NCBI RefSeq assembly: GCF_003732275.1
Contig: NZ_MOBM01000038.1
Location: 558,001-622,000 of the forward strand
Direction: 5' to 3'
Source of the DNA: Pseudomonas frederiksbergensis
GTDB taxonomy: Bacteria > Pseudomonadota > Gammaproteobacteria > Pseudomonadales > Pseudomonadaceae
DNA length: 64,000 nt
Below the pieces are notes generated by a model, which saw nothing but the letters and a program-made list of their open reading frames with translations, ran no database searches and was not told the origin of the DNA. Both the position numbers and the translations under genes were made by a program. Of the stretch, positions 52,986 through 62,885 are shown one piece after another (the stretch's first letter is position 1; every line of letters starts with the position of its first letter).

Positions 52986-54698
52986 TTATTGACCACCCGA
53001 CAATGGTGGGGTTCGAGGCGGAATCAATCGTTTCGTCCCCGTCGACTCAAACGCCGAAGCCAAGCGAAGCAGCGTCGAATCGTCATAGGCACGACCGGCG
53101 AAGGTCAGCCCGACGGGCATGCCAATGTCCGGCATGACACCCATCGGCACCGTGACCGTGGGAACACCCAAGTGGCGGATGGCGAGGTTGCCGTTGGCGA
53201 CCCAGACACCGTTACTCCATGCGATGTCCGCAGACTTCGAATCGACATCGGCATTCGCCGGCCCAACGTCGGCCACCGTCGGGAAGATCACTGCGTCGAG
53301 CCCCAACCGATCCATCCAGTCCTCAAGATCGATTCGGCGCGTCTGCTCAAGGCCGCGTAGTCCGTCAGGTACTGTGGTGATCTGATCCCAAGGGGTGATG
53401 CCGCGCTCGGCCATCCGCACATATTCGTCCATACCAGCGGCAAGGTCGCCCTCACGGTTGGGCAGCGTCCCCGGATCGTGCGGGAAAATCAGCGGGCCGT
53501 TCACATCGGCCAGGCGATTCAGTTTTGGATCACCATTGGCCTGCAGAAAATCGTCAAATGCCCAGGCCGTCAGGTCCCACAACTCATGGTGAAGGAACTC
53601 TTTGGAAACCAGGCCCCGGTTAAACACCGTCGGCGCACCTGGACGATCACCCTCGCAATTGGAGACCAGCGGGAAATCGACTTCGATCACTTCGGCACCA
53701 AAGGCTTCGAGTGCTTTGCGAGCCTCTTCCCAGAGCCCGATAACCGAGGGACGGGTGTTGATTCGCTGGCCCGTCGGACCGCCGATGCCAGGCGCATCGC
53801 TGGTGCCTGCATCGGGATCGGCGTTGATGTACATACGAGGAACGCCGAAGCGCTTTCCGGCGAGGGCATCGGTATTCGCGGCAAGCGACTGATAGGAAGC
53901 GGGACGCACCGAAGCGACACTCGGGATGGGCACCCAAGGTTGCATCCGCCACAGGTCGCCTCGTGTGTCGGGATCGTCCGCCACCACCACGTCGAGCACT
54001 TCGAGCAGGTCGGCCATGGTTCTGGCAAACGGCACGACAACGTCCATGGTCGGCGTCAACGGCCAGTTCCCGCGCACCGAGATCACTCCGCGCGAAGGCG
54101 TATAGGCGCACAAGCCATTGTTCGATGCAGGCCCCCGGCCGCTCGACCAGGTTTCTTCGGCGAGGCCGAATGCAGCGAAGCTGGCGGCGGTTGCAGTACC
54201 GGCGCCGTTCGATGAGCCCGACGCGAAGGGTGCGGTGAGATAGCCAGCGTTGTACGGGCTCTCCGCACGACCGTAGACCCCGCGCTGCATGCCGCCGTTG
54301 GCCATGGGCGGCATATTGGTTTTGCCCAGGCAAATCGCGCCGGCGGCACGAAGCCGTTCGATGGTGAACGCATCGCGATAAGCAATCAGGTTCGCGAAGG
54401 CGGGACTTCCAGAGGCTGCAGTGAGCCCCTTCACCAGATAACTGTCCTTGGCGGTATAGGGAATACCATCGAGCGGACCCAGCGTTTCGCCCTTGGCCCG
54501 ACGGGCATCGGACGCCTGCGCTTCCTTGAGTGCATCGGGATTGCGAACCACCACCGCGTTGAGGGCGGTGGGCGTGTCGGCACCGTCGTAGGCATCGATC
54601 CGGGCGAGATAGGCCTGGACCAGCTCAACCGCCGTCGTCTGGCCCGATTCGAGCGCAGCACGCAGTTGGGCAATGGAAACCTCGGTGACCTCAATCAT
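52986..54698 (-). CDS. Amidase-signature-family hydrolase
   Basis: A 570-residue amidase. The catalytic Lys lies in LDGIPYTAKDSYLVKGL, the first catalytic Ser in APFASGSSNGAGTATAASF, and the nucleophile region in AEETWSSGRGPASNNGLC, where the usual GGSxRxPA is altered. Amidases hydrolyse amide or aryl-ester bonds; the substrate is unknown. ATG at 54698 gives the family start MIEVTEVSIAQLRAALESGQ; an in-frame start at 54749 would add 17 residues. It is longer than most amidases of this class (about 500). Confidence 0.85.
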   Translation of the reverse strand: MIEVTEVSIAQLRAALESGQTTAVELVQAYLARIDAYDGADTPTALNAVVVRNPDALKEAQASDARRAKGETLGPLDGIPYTAKDSYLVKGLTAASGSPAFANLIAYRDAFTIERLRAAGAICLGKTNMPPMANGGMQRGVYGRAESPYNAGYLTAPFASGSSNGAGTATAASFAAFGLAEETWSSGRGPASNNGLCAYTPSRGVISVRGNWPLTPTMDVVVPFARTMADLLEVLDVVVADDPDTRGDLWRMQPWVPIPSVASVRPASYQSLAANTDALAGKRFGVPRMYINADPDAGTSDAPGIGGPTGQRINTRPSVIGLWEEARKALEAFGAEVIEVDFPLVSNCEGDRPGAPTVFNRGLVSKEFLHHELWDLTAWAFDDFLQANGDPKLNRLADVNGPLIFPHDPGTLPNREGDLAAGMDEYVRMAERGITPWDQITTVPDGLRGLEQTRRIDLEDWMDRLGLDAVIFPTVADVGPANADVDSKSADIAWSNGVWVANGNLAIRHLGVPTVTVPMGVMPDIGMPVGLTFAGRAYDDSTLLRLASAFESTGTKRLIPPRTPPLSGGQ

Positions 54699-54947
54699 GC
54701 TATTACCGCCGGCTGCTGATGGGTGACTGGATCTTGGGCTCAAAGACATCACTTATCTCAAAATGGGTTTTTGTACTGGTTCTCGTTGCACTGCATTAGC
54801 GCGCTCGATCATCCACAATACGTGCTTAACATCTTTATTTCAGGGCGCTTGCTGCAGGATCTGCGATCAATACGCGGTGAGTACGTCGTACCCGTGATTT
54901 TGCATGAGATTAGAGAAAGAGCCCACTCCATGAACGGCCCTGGAGCG

Positions 54948-55835
54948 CTATGCGTCCTGAAGCCGCTCACGCAGAAACTCGATAAATCGCTGGGTTTTCG
55001 CTGGCAACAGCCGTGTCTCGGTGAGGGCGTAAACCGAGACAGGTGAAGCCTGCCACTGCGGCAAGACTCTGCGCAGTGTGCCATCGGCGAGGTCTTGCGC
55101 AACGATACCCTCCCCCAATAACGCGATACCCAGATCCAGCGTCGCCAGACGTCGAATCATTCCCACGCTGTTGAGTTCGAATCGACCGCCCACCTCAACC
55201 TCCACCTCCCCTTCACTGTCGGTGAGTATCCAGCGGTTGGCGCGCGTGCCGCGCATACGCAAGCATTCGTGCCCGGTCAGGTCCGAGGGATGAATCGGAT
55301 CACCGTACAGTTCGAGATAACGGGGTGAGGCATACAGGCCGCGGCGCAAACTGGCGAGCTTACGGGCGATCAGGTTCGAACTCGCGGGTTCGCCCATGCG
55401 AATGACCACATCAACCGGCTCACTCACCAGATCGACCTGACGCGGGGTCAAATCAATCTCGAAATTGATGCCGGGATACAACCGGGCAAACTCCGCGATC
55501 AGCGGTGCCAGGTAGATATTGGCGAAATCCACCGGCAGCGAGGCCCGCAGTACACCGCTGGGCCGGGCAAGCATTTCGCCGAGCTGCTCGTGCGCGAGCC
55601 TGGCTTCATCGACGATGCGTTTGCAGCGATCGAAGTACAACTGCCCCGCCTCGGTCAGCTCGATTTTGCGCGTGGTGCGATGCAAAAGCCTTAGCCCGAT
55701 TTCCTTCTCGAGGCCACTTATCCGGCGCGACAGCGTCGAGTTCGGCATCCCCATCGCCTCCGCCGCCCGGCGGAAACTGCGCGCCTTCACGACTTCGACG
55801 AACAATGCCATGTCGTTGAGAAACTCCAATGTCAT
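54948..55835 (-). CDS. LysR-type regulator beside an old yellow enzyme gene
   Basis: A 295-residue LysR protein with helix-turn-helix DMALFVEVVKARSFRRAAEA and MGMPNSTLSRRISGLEKEIG. The effector domain contains IAEFARLYPGINFEIDLTPR and VDVVIRMGEP. It diverges from the ene-reductase gene at 55932 across 96 bases, so it probably regulates that gene. Confidence 0.88.
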   Translation of the reverse strand: MTLEFLNDMALFVEVVKARSFRRAAEAMGMPNSTLSRRISGLEKEIGLRLLHRTTRKIELTEAGQLYFDRCKRIVDEARLAHEQLGEMLARPSGVLRASLPVDFANIYLAPLIAEFARLYPGINFEIDLTPRQVDLVSEPVDVVIRMGEPASSNLIARKLASLRRGLYASPRYLELYGDPIHPSDLTGHECLRMRGTRANRWILTDSEGEVEVEVGGRFELNSVGMIRRLATLDLGIALLGEGIVAQDLADGTLRRVLPQWQASPVSVYALTETRLLPAKTQRFIEFLRERLQDA

Positions 55836-55931
55836 TGCTCCATCAGTGGATCAGTCAATTCAGTTTTACCCGGTTTATCCCGGATTCGGATTGATCAATG
55901 ATAGCCACATCGTTTACCGAGGAGTACCGCA

Positions 55932-56993
55932 ATGCATTCGCTTTTTTCTCAAGTCCAGATCGGTCGCCTTACACTGTCCAACCGCATGGTCATGGCCCCG
56001 ATGACCCGTTCGCGTTCCGACGACGCTGGTGTGCCAAGCGAACTGGTTGCGACTTACTACGCACAACGTGCCAGCGCCGGGCTGATCATCAGTGAAGGGG
56101 TGTTCCCCGTTGCAATGGGCAAGGGCTATGTCCGTACCCCAGGCATCGAAACCGTTGAGCAGGTCGCCGCGTGGAAGCACGTCACTGAGGCCGTGCATGC
56201 TCGTGGCGGACGAATCTTCATGCAGCTGATGCACTGCGGTCGCATCTCGCACCCTTCGCTGTTGCCTGACGGCGCCCTGCCACAGGCCCCCTCCGCGATC
56301 AAACCCGCCGGCCAGACCTGGACAGCCTCAGGCCTTCAGGACTTCGTCACACCCCATGCGCTGAGCGTGGTCGAGATTGCCGCGGTCATCGAGGGCTACC
56401 GTCAGGCCGCACGCCTGGCCATCGAGGCCGGCTTCGACGGTGTCGAGCTGCATGCCGCTTCGGGGTATCTGCCGGAACAGTTTCTCTCGACGAGCAGCAA
56501 TCAGCGCACGGATGAGTACGGTGGATCGGTTGAAAACCGTGTTCGCTTTGTACTGGAAGTGTTGAACGCCATAGCGACGGAAATTGGCAGTGATCGCGTC
56601 GGCATCAAGCTCTCCCCTGAAATGAACTTCAACGACATCGTCGATGCCAACCCGCAAGAAACCTACACCTGGCTGGTCGAGCAATTGCGCGGGCTGAATC
56701 TCGCCTATCTGCACGTTGCCCTGTTCGGCGCCAGCGTCGACTACCACGCCTTGTTGCGCCCACTGTTTGATGGCAGCTACCTGATCGGTGGCGGGCTCGA
56801 CCAAAACGCCGCCCAATCCCTGCTCGCTAAGGGCCAGGCCGACGCGGTGGTGTTTGGCAACGCATTCCTCGCCAACCCCGACCTGCCCGAGCGTTTTCGC
56901 ACAGGCGCCGAACTTAATGTGCCGGACAAAGACACGTTCTACGCACCGGGCGCTCAGGGGTATATCGATTACCCGGCCATGAGCCCGGCTTAA
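55932..56993 (+). CDS. Old yellow enzyme family ene-reductase (NemA-like)
   Basis: A 353-residue FMN-dependent enzyme that reduces activated C=C bonds and electrophiles such as maleimides. The start LFSQVQIGRLTLSNRMVMAP and MTRSRSDDAGVPSELVATYY binds FMN; the substrate-anchoring pair lies in VELHAASGYLPEQFLSTSSN. Here the second anchoring residue is Ser (HAAS), where OYE1 has Asn and many bacterial enzymes His or Asn. FMN phosphate is held by IGGGLDQNAAQSLLAKGQAD and VVFGNAFLANPDL. It is divergent from a LysR regulator. Confidence 0.92.
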   Translation: MHSLFSQVQIGRLTLSNRMVMAPMTRSRSDDAGVPSELVATYYAQRASAGLIISEGVFPVAMGKGYVRTPGIETVEQVAAWKHVTEAVHARGGRIFMQLMHCGRISHPSLLPDGALPQAPSAIKPAGQTWTASGLQDFVTPHALSVVEIAAVIEGYRQAARLAIEAGFDGVELHAASGYLPEQFLSTSSNQRTDEYGGSVENRVRFVLEVLNAIATEIGSDRVGIKLSPEMNFNDIVDANPQETYTWLVEQLRGLNLAYLHVALFGASVDYHALLRPLFDGSYLIGGGLDQNAAQSLLAKGQADAVVFGNAFLANPDLPERFRTGAELNVPDKDTFYAPGAQGYIDYPAMSPA

Positions 56994-57104
56994 AGCGCCT
57001 GAGGAAACGCCGGAAGCTGGGCTACGCCGCAAGGTGGACAGTTGGTGCAAGTGCTGATGGAAGCGCTTCAAGGCTAAAAGCTTTCAGGCCATTAAGCACA
57101 AAAC

Positions 57105-57195
57105 CTGTGGGAGCGAGCCTGCTCGCGATAGCGGTGGATCAGTCGACATCAACTGGAATGACTGACGGCAATCGCGAGCAGGCTCGCTCCCACAG
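57105..57195. repeat. REP pair
   Basis: Inverted TGTGGGAGCGAGCCTGCTCG units between the convergent ends of the ene-reductase and kup genes. Confidence 0.9.
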
Positions 57196-57226
57196 GGCTT
57201 AGGTGCGTTTAACTGACTGTTGCCGT

Positions 57227-59128
57227 CTACATCTCAACCTGCGTGCCCAGCTCGATCACACGATTGAGCGGCAACTTGAAGTATTTGAGGTTGCTGTTGG
57301 CGTTCTTCAGCAAGAACGCGAACAGGTTTTCGCGCCAACGGGCCATGCCGATACGCTTGGTCGGAATGACCGTCTCTCGGCTGAGGAAGTAAGTGGTACG
57401 CATTGGACTGAAATCCAACTCTTTCAAATGGCAAAGGCTCAACGCCAGAGGTACGTCAGGCTCCTCGATAAAACCAAAGTGCAGACTCACTCGAAAGAAT
57501 CCTTCACCAAAAGCTTCGACCTCGAATCGCCGATCCGCAGCCACACGCGGGCTGTCTTCAGACACCACGGTAAGCAACACCACCTGCTCGTGCAGCACCT
57601 GGTTATGCAACAGGTTGTGCAAGAGGGCATGAGGGACCGCATCAGCCCTGGCCGTCAGAAATACCGCGGTACCCTGCACCCTATGGGGTGGTTGCGAGCC
57701 GATGCTGCTGATGAACAACGGCAGCGGCAGCGAGGTTTCGTCCAGTCGCTCGACAATGATCTTTCGGCCGCGTTTCCAGGTGGTCATCAATATGAACAGG
57801 GCAATACCGGCAATCACCGGGAACGCACCGCCCTGGAAGATCTTCGAAGCGTTGGCGGCGAAGTACAGGCTGTCCACCATGAGAAACCCCAACAGCATCG
57901 GAATAGCCAGCCAACGGGGTGTTTTCCATAGCAGCAATACGACGGCCGAGGACAGAATGGTTGTAATCAGCATGGTCCCCGTCACCGCCACGCCATATGC
58001 CGCCGCCAGTGCACTGGACGATTCAAAACCGATGACCAGCAACACGACGCCGACCATCAGCGCCCAGTTCACCATGCCGATGTAAATCTGCCCCTGCTCC
58101 TGACTGGAGGTGTGCTGGATAAACATACGAGGCACGTAACCCAGCTGAATAGCCTGGCGAGTCAGTGAGAATGCGCCGGAAATCACCGCTTGGGAGGCGA
58201 TGATGGTGGCCAGTGTCGAGAGCGCGACCATCGGCAGCAACGCCCAGTCAGGTGCCAATAGATAGAACGGATTACGTACCGCTTCAGGGTTCCCGAGGAT
58301 CAGCGCGCCTTGGCCAAAGTAGTTGAGTACCAGGCCGGGGAGCACCAGGATGAACCAGGCACGAGCAATGGGTTTGCGACCAAAATGGCCCATATCGGCA
58401 TACAGTGCTTCAGCACCGGTCAATGCCAAAACGACGGCACCCAGGATGGCGACGCCAATGCCCGGATGAACCACGAAAAATTGCACCGCCCACGCGGGAT
58501 TCAGCGCTTGCAGAACTTCCGGCCGTTGCAAGATTCCGTAAATGCCGAGTGTACCCAACACCACAAACCACAGCACCATGACCGGGCCGAACAGGATGCC
58601 GATACGAGCCGTGCCATGTTTCTGTATCAGGAACAGTGCTACCAGGACGACCACGGACAACGGAACCACCCAATGCTCAATGCCATCGAACGCAAGCTGT
58701 AGCCCTTCAACCGCAGAGAGCACCGAGATGGCCGGGGTGATCATGCTGTCGCCGTAAAAAAGTGCCGCGCCAAACAGGCCAAGCAGCACCAGGACCCTGC
58801 TCATCTTGGGATATGGCGCCGCAGCCCTGCGTGCCAGTGCCGTCAAGGCCATGATGCCCCCCTCGCCCTGGTTGCTGGCGCGAAGGATAAACAGCACGTA
58901 CTTGATCGAGACGACCCAGATCAATGACCAGAAGATCAACGACAGAATACCCAGTACACCGTCGTGATTGGCCTGGACTCCGTAGTGACCGGCGAACACT
59001 TCTTTGAGGGTGTAAAGAGGGCTGGTGCCAATATCCCCATAAACCACGCCCACCGCGGCGACGAGCAAACCCACTCCCGAGGTTTTGGAATGGGTTTCTT
59101 CATGGGCAGGGATCGCTGTTTCGCTCAT
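57227..59128 (-). CDS. kup: Low-affinity potassium transporter Kup
   Basis: A 633-residue potassium-proton symporter. The family signature VGVVYGDIGTSPLYTLKEVF is at the front, and GDSMITPAISVLSAVEGLQL and ALTGAEALYADMGHFGRKPI follow; there are about 12 hydrophobic segments and a long cytoplasmic tail from about residue 450. The start at 59128 (MSETAIPAHEETHSKTSGVG) is chosen because the frame upstream is not family-like. No operon partners. Confidence 0.96.
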   Translation of the reverse strand: MSETAIPAHEETHSKTSGVGLLVAAVGVVYGDIGTSPLYTLKEVFAGHYGVQANHDGVLGILSLIFWSLIWVVSIKYVLFILRASNQGEGGIMALTALARRAAAPYPKMSRVLVLLGLFGAALFYGDSMITPAISVLSAVEGLQLAFDGIEHWVVPLSVVVLVALFLIQKHGTARIGILFGPVMVLWFVVLGTLGIYGILQRPEVLQALNPAWAVQFFVVHPGIGVAILGAVVLALTGAEALYADMGHFGRKPIARAWFILVLPGLVLNYFGQGALILGNPEAVRNPFYLLAPDWALLPMVALSTLATIIASQAVISGAFSLTRQAIQLGYVPRMFIQHTSSQEQGQIYIGMVNWALMVGVVLLVIGFESSSALAAAYGVAVTGTMLITTILSSAVVLLLWKTPRWLAIPMLLGFLMVDSLYFAANASKIFQGGAFPVIAGIALFILMTTWKRGRKIIVERLDETSLPLPLFISSIGSQPPHRVQGTAVFLTARADAVPHALLHNLLHNQVLHEQVVLLTVVSEDSPRVAADRRFEVEAFGEGFFRVSLHFGFIEEPDVPLALSLCHLKELDFSPMRTTYFLSRETVIPTKRIGMARWRENLFAFLLKNANSNLKYFKLPLNRVIELGTQVEM

Positions 59129-59344
59129 GGGTCGCTTCTCGAAATTGAGGAAAAGAGGGTTTGCGGGGTCACTGGGTAGACGTTTCGACTCGGCCGCCAT
59201 GAGACCCAACGGCTTGATAAGGACGAAAAATTACAGGCATATCGATGACCAAAAAAACGCGGCAAGTATCGTTGCGAGGAAGAATACCCACCGTAAAGAA
59301 TCCGTAAAATTCTACGGACAGCACGCTCCGCCAGCGACTCCCAC

Positions 59345-59965
59345 CTACTTCGCCGTCCCGCCATGAGGTTTATAGAACAGGAACCTCCGGGTCTCGGCCG
59401 TCCTGGTGTATTTCTTCGCCCAGGCGGGTTTCACCGTTCTGTCGTGGAAATACAAAGCACCATGGGTGCGGTCCGTGAGTTGCTTGTTGAGTGCCTTGCG
59501 CGCGATTTCCTTGGCGAGGACATATTCGTCGTCTTCCTTTACCTGATCCGCACGTCCGTCGCACCACCACGAAAACTGGCAGGCATGCGTTTCAGAACCT
59601 TGCTTGACCACCGCACACACCGTATCGGGAAAACCCTCATGGCCCAGCCGGTTCATGACCACGCTGGCAACGGCTTCCATGTCCGCACCGGCCACACCTT
59701 TGGATTCCCAATAGATGCTGCGTGCAAGGCAGGTGATGGCATCGTCCAGAGGGGCTGCGCCTGCCGGATCGACCGCCTGCGCTTCGGAGGGGGTGATGAC
59801 GGCGGACTTGGGCACCGGAAGTTCACTGTCCTTCTCGGCGGCTTTCTGTTCCAGGACCTGCGCCTTGTCTTCGGCCACTTCCTGTTTTTGCTCCTGCTCA
59901 GTCGCCAACACCTGGCCACACAGAAGGATGATTGCGAAGCAGGTGACTACCCATTTTAATCGCAT
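59345..59965 (-). CDS. SleB-type cell wall hydrolase
   Basis: A 206-residue exported protein. The signal peptide is WVVTCFAIILLCGQVLATE; an Ala/Glu/Lys-rich helical linker (residues 25-60) leads to the Hydrolase_2 domain: ITCLARSIYWESKGVAGADM with the catalytic Glu, EAVASVVMNRLGHEGFPDTV and HACQFSWWCDG. Such enzymes cut glycan strands of peptidoglycan. The ATG at 59965 follows AAGGA. Confidence 0.9.
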   Translation of the reverse strand: MRLKWVVTCFAIILLCGQVLATEQEQKQEVAEDKAQVLEQKAAEKDSELPVPKSAVITPSEAQAVDPAGAAPLDDAITCLARSIYWESKGVAGADMEAVASVVMNRLGHEGFPDTVCAVVKQGSETHACQFSWWCDGRADQVKEDDEYVLAKEIARKALNKQLTDRTHGALYFHDRTVKPAWAKKYTRTAETRRFLFYKPHGGTAK

Positions 59966-60154
59966 GTCGATCCTTCCGATGAACCTGGCTTGAGCAATGA
60001 AACGGCGATGTTGTAGCGTTGACCTGCTGTGATTGTAGTCGTCGCAAGGCATTCCAGCAGCCTGACAAAAATCTGCATGTCGAGGCGAAAAGGCATTGCA
60101 TCCAAAGGGGTGAAATCGCGCATCATGGACGCAGTCCGTTCAAGGGAGATTTTC

Positions 60155-61006
60155 ATGCGCAGCCTGTCATCCGTTTTGCATCTTGCCGTGTTGTCATTCG
60201 GGCTGGTGTTCAGCGTCGCCGCCTCGGCGGCCGATGAAACGCAGCTGGTCGAGTCGATCAACGTTTACCGTAGCCAGGTGCAGCGCTGCGGCGGCCAGGC
60301 GTCTTCGGAGTTGCCGCCGCTGGCGAGCGATCCGCGCCTGGTCCTGTCCGCCAACAGCATCGGCGACTTGCAGCAGGCACTGGCCCGCGCGGCTTATCCG
60401 ATGGTCAATGTGCAGGCGATCAGCCTGTCTGGCCCGCGTGATGCGCCGTCCGCCATGAAGGCGATTCAGGAGAGCTTCTGCCAGGTGGTGCTGGACCCGC
60501 AATTCGTCGACGTCGGCGTCAGCCGCGATGGCCGTGAGTGGCGCATCGTGCTCGCGCGTCCGCTGTTGACCGGGCGTCTGGGCGACTGGCAGGCGGAGGG
60601 ACAGAAACTGCTTGAAGCGATGAACAGCGCTCGCGCTCAGACGCGCCAGTGCGGCACCCAAGCCTTTACCGCCACGACGCCGCTGGCCTGGAACGCCACG
60701 CTGGGTTCCGCGGCCGAGACCCACAGCCGGGCCATGGCCAACAATAACTATTTCGATCACAAGGACCGCGACGGCCGCACGCCGGGTGATCGCGCTGAAT
60801 TGGCGGGTTACGCCGGTCAACAGGTCGGCGAGAACATCGCCGCCGGGCAAGACACCGTGCGCAAAGTGGTCGATGGCTGGCTGGCCAGCCCGGGCCATTG
60901 CGCCAACCTGATGAACCCGCAATTTCGCGAGCTGGGTGCGGCCTATGCGGTGGACCCGAAGAGTGACGCGGGGATTTACTGGACGGCGATGTTTGGTACG
61001 CCGTGA
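60155..61006 (+). CDS. CAP-domain (SCP-like) exported protein
   Basis: A 283-residue protein with a Sec signal (LHLAVLSFGLVFSVAASAAD). The C-terminal half is a CAP domain: LLEAMNSARAQTRQCG, LGSAAETHSRAMANNNYFDH, RTPGDRAELAGYAGQQVGEN and WLASPGHCANLMNPQFRELG with the conserved His/Glu cavity. The N-terminal half repeats part of this layout (VESINVYRSQVQRCG) without full motifs, suggesting duplication. GGGAGA precedes the ATG. CAP proteins bind lipids or act as proteases; activity unknown. Confidence 0.85.
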   Translation: MRSLSSVLHLAVLSFGLVFSVAASAADETQLVESINVYRSQVQRCGGQASSELPPLASDPRLVLSANSIGDLQQALARAAYPMVNVQAISLSGPRDAPSAMKAIQESFCQVVLDPQFVDVGVSRDGREWRIVLARPLLTGRLGDWQAEGQKLLEAMNSARAQTRQCGTQAFTATTPLAWNATLGSAAETHSRAMANNNYFDHKDRDGRTPGDRAELAGYAGQQVGENIAAGQDTVRKVVDGWLASPGHCANLMNPQFRELGAAYAVDPKSDAGIYWTAMFGTP

Positions 61007-61041
61007 AGGCTTGAATCGACAGTTGAAAAAGGAATCGTCAT

Positions 61042-62400
61042 TTGAATAAAGCCCCCTCTTCGACCGTCGAACAGGACCTGTCGAAGCCTGAGGCCATCAG
61101 CCTGCGGGAAGCGTTTCTGTTCTGGCTGAAGCTCGGCTTCATCAGTTTCGGCGGGCCGGCCGGACAGATCTCGATCATGCACCAGGAGTTGGTGGAACGC
61201 CGACGCTGGATCTCGGAACGGCGCTTTCTGCATGCCCTCAACTACTGCATGTTGCTGCCCGGGCCTGAGGCTCAGCAGCTGGCGACCTACATCGGCTGGC
61301 TGATGCACCGGACGTGGGGCGGCCTGATTGCCGGCGCGCTGTTTGTGCTGCCGTCGCTGTTCATCCTGATCGCATTGTCCTGGGTGTACATCGCCTTTGG
61401 CGAAGTGCCGGTGGTGGCCGGGCTTTTTTATGGGATCAAACCGGCCGTGACCGCCATTGTGGTGCAGGCGGCCCACCGAATCGGCTCGCGGGCCCTGAAG
61501 AACAACTGGCTATGGGGGATCGCCGCGGCGTCATTCACGGCGATCTTCGTGTTCAATGTGCCCTTCCCGTTGATTGTGCTGGGCGCCGCGATCATCGGTT
61601 ATGTCGGCGGACGACTGGCACCTGAAAAATTCCGCGCCGGGGGCCACAGCGCGACGAAAAAAACCTTCGGCCCGGCTTTTATCGACGACGATACCCCGCC
61701 TCCCGAACATGCCCGTTTCAGCAGTTTCAAATTGCTGCGCCTGTTGCTGGTAGGTGCTGTTTTGTGGGTATTGCCGATGGGCATTCTCACCGCGCTGTTT
61801 GGCTGGGAAGGCACCCTCACCCAGATGGCCTGGTTCTTTACCAAAGCGGCGTTGCTGACGTTCGGCGGCGCGTATGCCGTGCTGCCCTATGTGTATCAGG
61901 GCGCTGTCGGTCACTATGGCTGGCTGACACCCACGCAGATGATCGATGGCCTGGCGCTCGGCGAAACCACCCCCGGGCCGCTGATCATGGTGGTTGCTTT
62001 CGTCGGCTTTGTCGGCGCCTATGTTCAGCAAGTGTTCGGCCCCGAACACATGTTCCTGGCAGGCGCCCTCGCCGCCACGCTGGTGACCTGGTTCACCTTC
62101 CTGCCTTCGTTCCTGTTCATTCTCGCCGGCGGCCCGTTGGTGGAATCGACGCACAACGAACTCAGGCTCACCGCACCGCTGACCGCGATTACGGCGGCGG
62201 TGGTCGGCGTGATTCTTAATCTGGCGTGTTTCTTCGGCTATCACGTGCTCTGGCCCAACGGCTTCGGCGGTCAACTCGACTGGCCTTCGGCGCTGATCGC
62301 CATTGCAGCGGCCATTGCCTTGTTCCGTTTCAAACGGGGGGTAATCGAGGTGTTGATGGCCTGCGCGTTGATCGGGCTGGCGGTGCATCTGCTGCGCTAG
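61042..62400 (+). CDS. chrA: Chromate transporter ChrA
   Basis: A 452-residue chromate efflux protein made of two homologous halves, each with six hydrophobic segments. The signature FWLKLGFISFGGPAGQISIM opens the first half, and TKAALLTFGGAYAVLPYVYQ opens the second; LPGPEAQQLATYIGWLMHRT and ALGETTPGPLIMVVAFVGFV are the paired loops. It exports chromate, perhaps also sulphate-like anions. It is 35 bases downstream of the CAP gene on the same strand. The start codon is TTG at 61042, read from the frame. Confidence 0.92.
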   Translation: MNKAPSSTVEQDLSKPEAISLREAFLFWLKLGFISFGGPAGQISIMHQELVERRRWISERRFLHALNYCMLLPGPEAQQLATYIGWLMHRTWGGLIAGALFVLPSLFILIALSWVYIAFGEVPVVAGLFYGIKPAVTAIVVQAAHRIGSRALKNNWLWGIAAASFTAIFVFNVPFPLIVLGAAIIGYVGGRLAPEKFRAGGHSATKKTFGPAFIDDDTPPPEHARFSSFKLLRLLLVGAVLWVLPMGILTALFGWEGTLTQMAWFFTKAALLTFGGAYAVLPYVYQGAVGHYGWLTPTQMIDGLALGETTPGPLIMVVAFVGFVGAYVQQVFGPEHMFLAGALAATLVTWFTFLPSFLFILAGGPLVESTHNELRLTAPLTAITAAVVGVILNLACFFGYHVLWPNGFGGQLDWPSALIAIAAAIALFRFKRGVIEVLMACALIGLAVHLLR

Positions 62401-62415
62401 CCCATCAAGACGCAA

Positions 62416-62814
62416 TCATTGACCTTGCCGTTGCCTCTGTAGCTCAGTCTTCAGCCAGAGGTTGGCGGGTTGTACGCCTGCCGGACAGCGCACTTCATAG
62501 GCGCGGCCACTCATACTGCTTTGGCTGGCCGCCAGCTCGATGAAGTCTTCGGCGCTGTTTATCTTGTTTCTGTCTTCGAGGTACGTCAGCTTCTTCTGCA
62601 GATGCGCCCGGGCTTGAACGCCCGGGTATTCGCTTCCATTACGCACAAACCGGCACTCACTGTGCTCGACAAAGTCCAGCAAGCTGTTTATTTCCTGAGT
62701 GGCTTGAGGTGGGGTTTGCGCCTGTGCATCGAGCACCATGGCGGTCAGGCCAATCCCTGCCGCAATCAGCCATAGGCTGAGGGGCCTGGCGATACGTCCA
62801 GTCAGAATTCCCAT
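62416..62814 (-). CDS. DUF5329-like exported protein
   Basis: A 132-residue protein with signal segment LSLWLIAAGIGLTAMVLDAQ and cleavage after AQA. The mature part begins PQATQEINSLLDFVEHSECR and has SGRAYEVRCPAG; the two Cys probably bond. This fits the DUF5329 family. Start at 62814 is chosen for length of the signal; ATG 62829 is also in frame. Role unknown. Confidence 0.75.
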   Translation of the reverse strand: MGILTGRIARPLSLWLIAAGIGLTAMVLDAQAQTPPQATQEINSLLDFVEHSECRFVRNGSEYPGVQARAHLQKKLTYLEDRNKINSAEDFIELAASQSSMSGRAYEVRCPAGVQPANLWLKTELQRQRQGQ

Positions 62815-62885
62815 GGTTGGGCCTCGCATGAGCAATGGCAGATCAGAGCGGCGGTGCCCTCCGCTCTGAAGGCTGACGGCAAGTC

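Noticed and set aside
52986..54698. Frameshift in the amidase gene because of the altered GGSxR motif
   Set aside because: The frame is continuous and both flanking regions fit the family; the altered motif seems to be a natural subgroup form.
2474..57195. Repeated 20-base palindromic units considered as a CRISPR array
   Set aside because: The units occur as isolated inverted pairs far apart, not as regularly spaced direct repeats, and no cas genes exist. They are REP elements.
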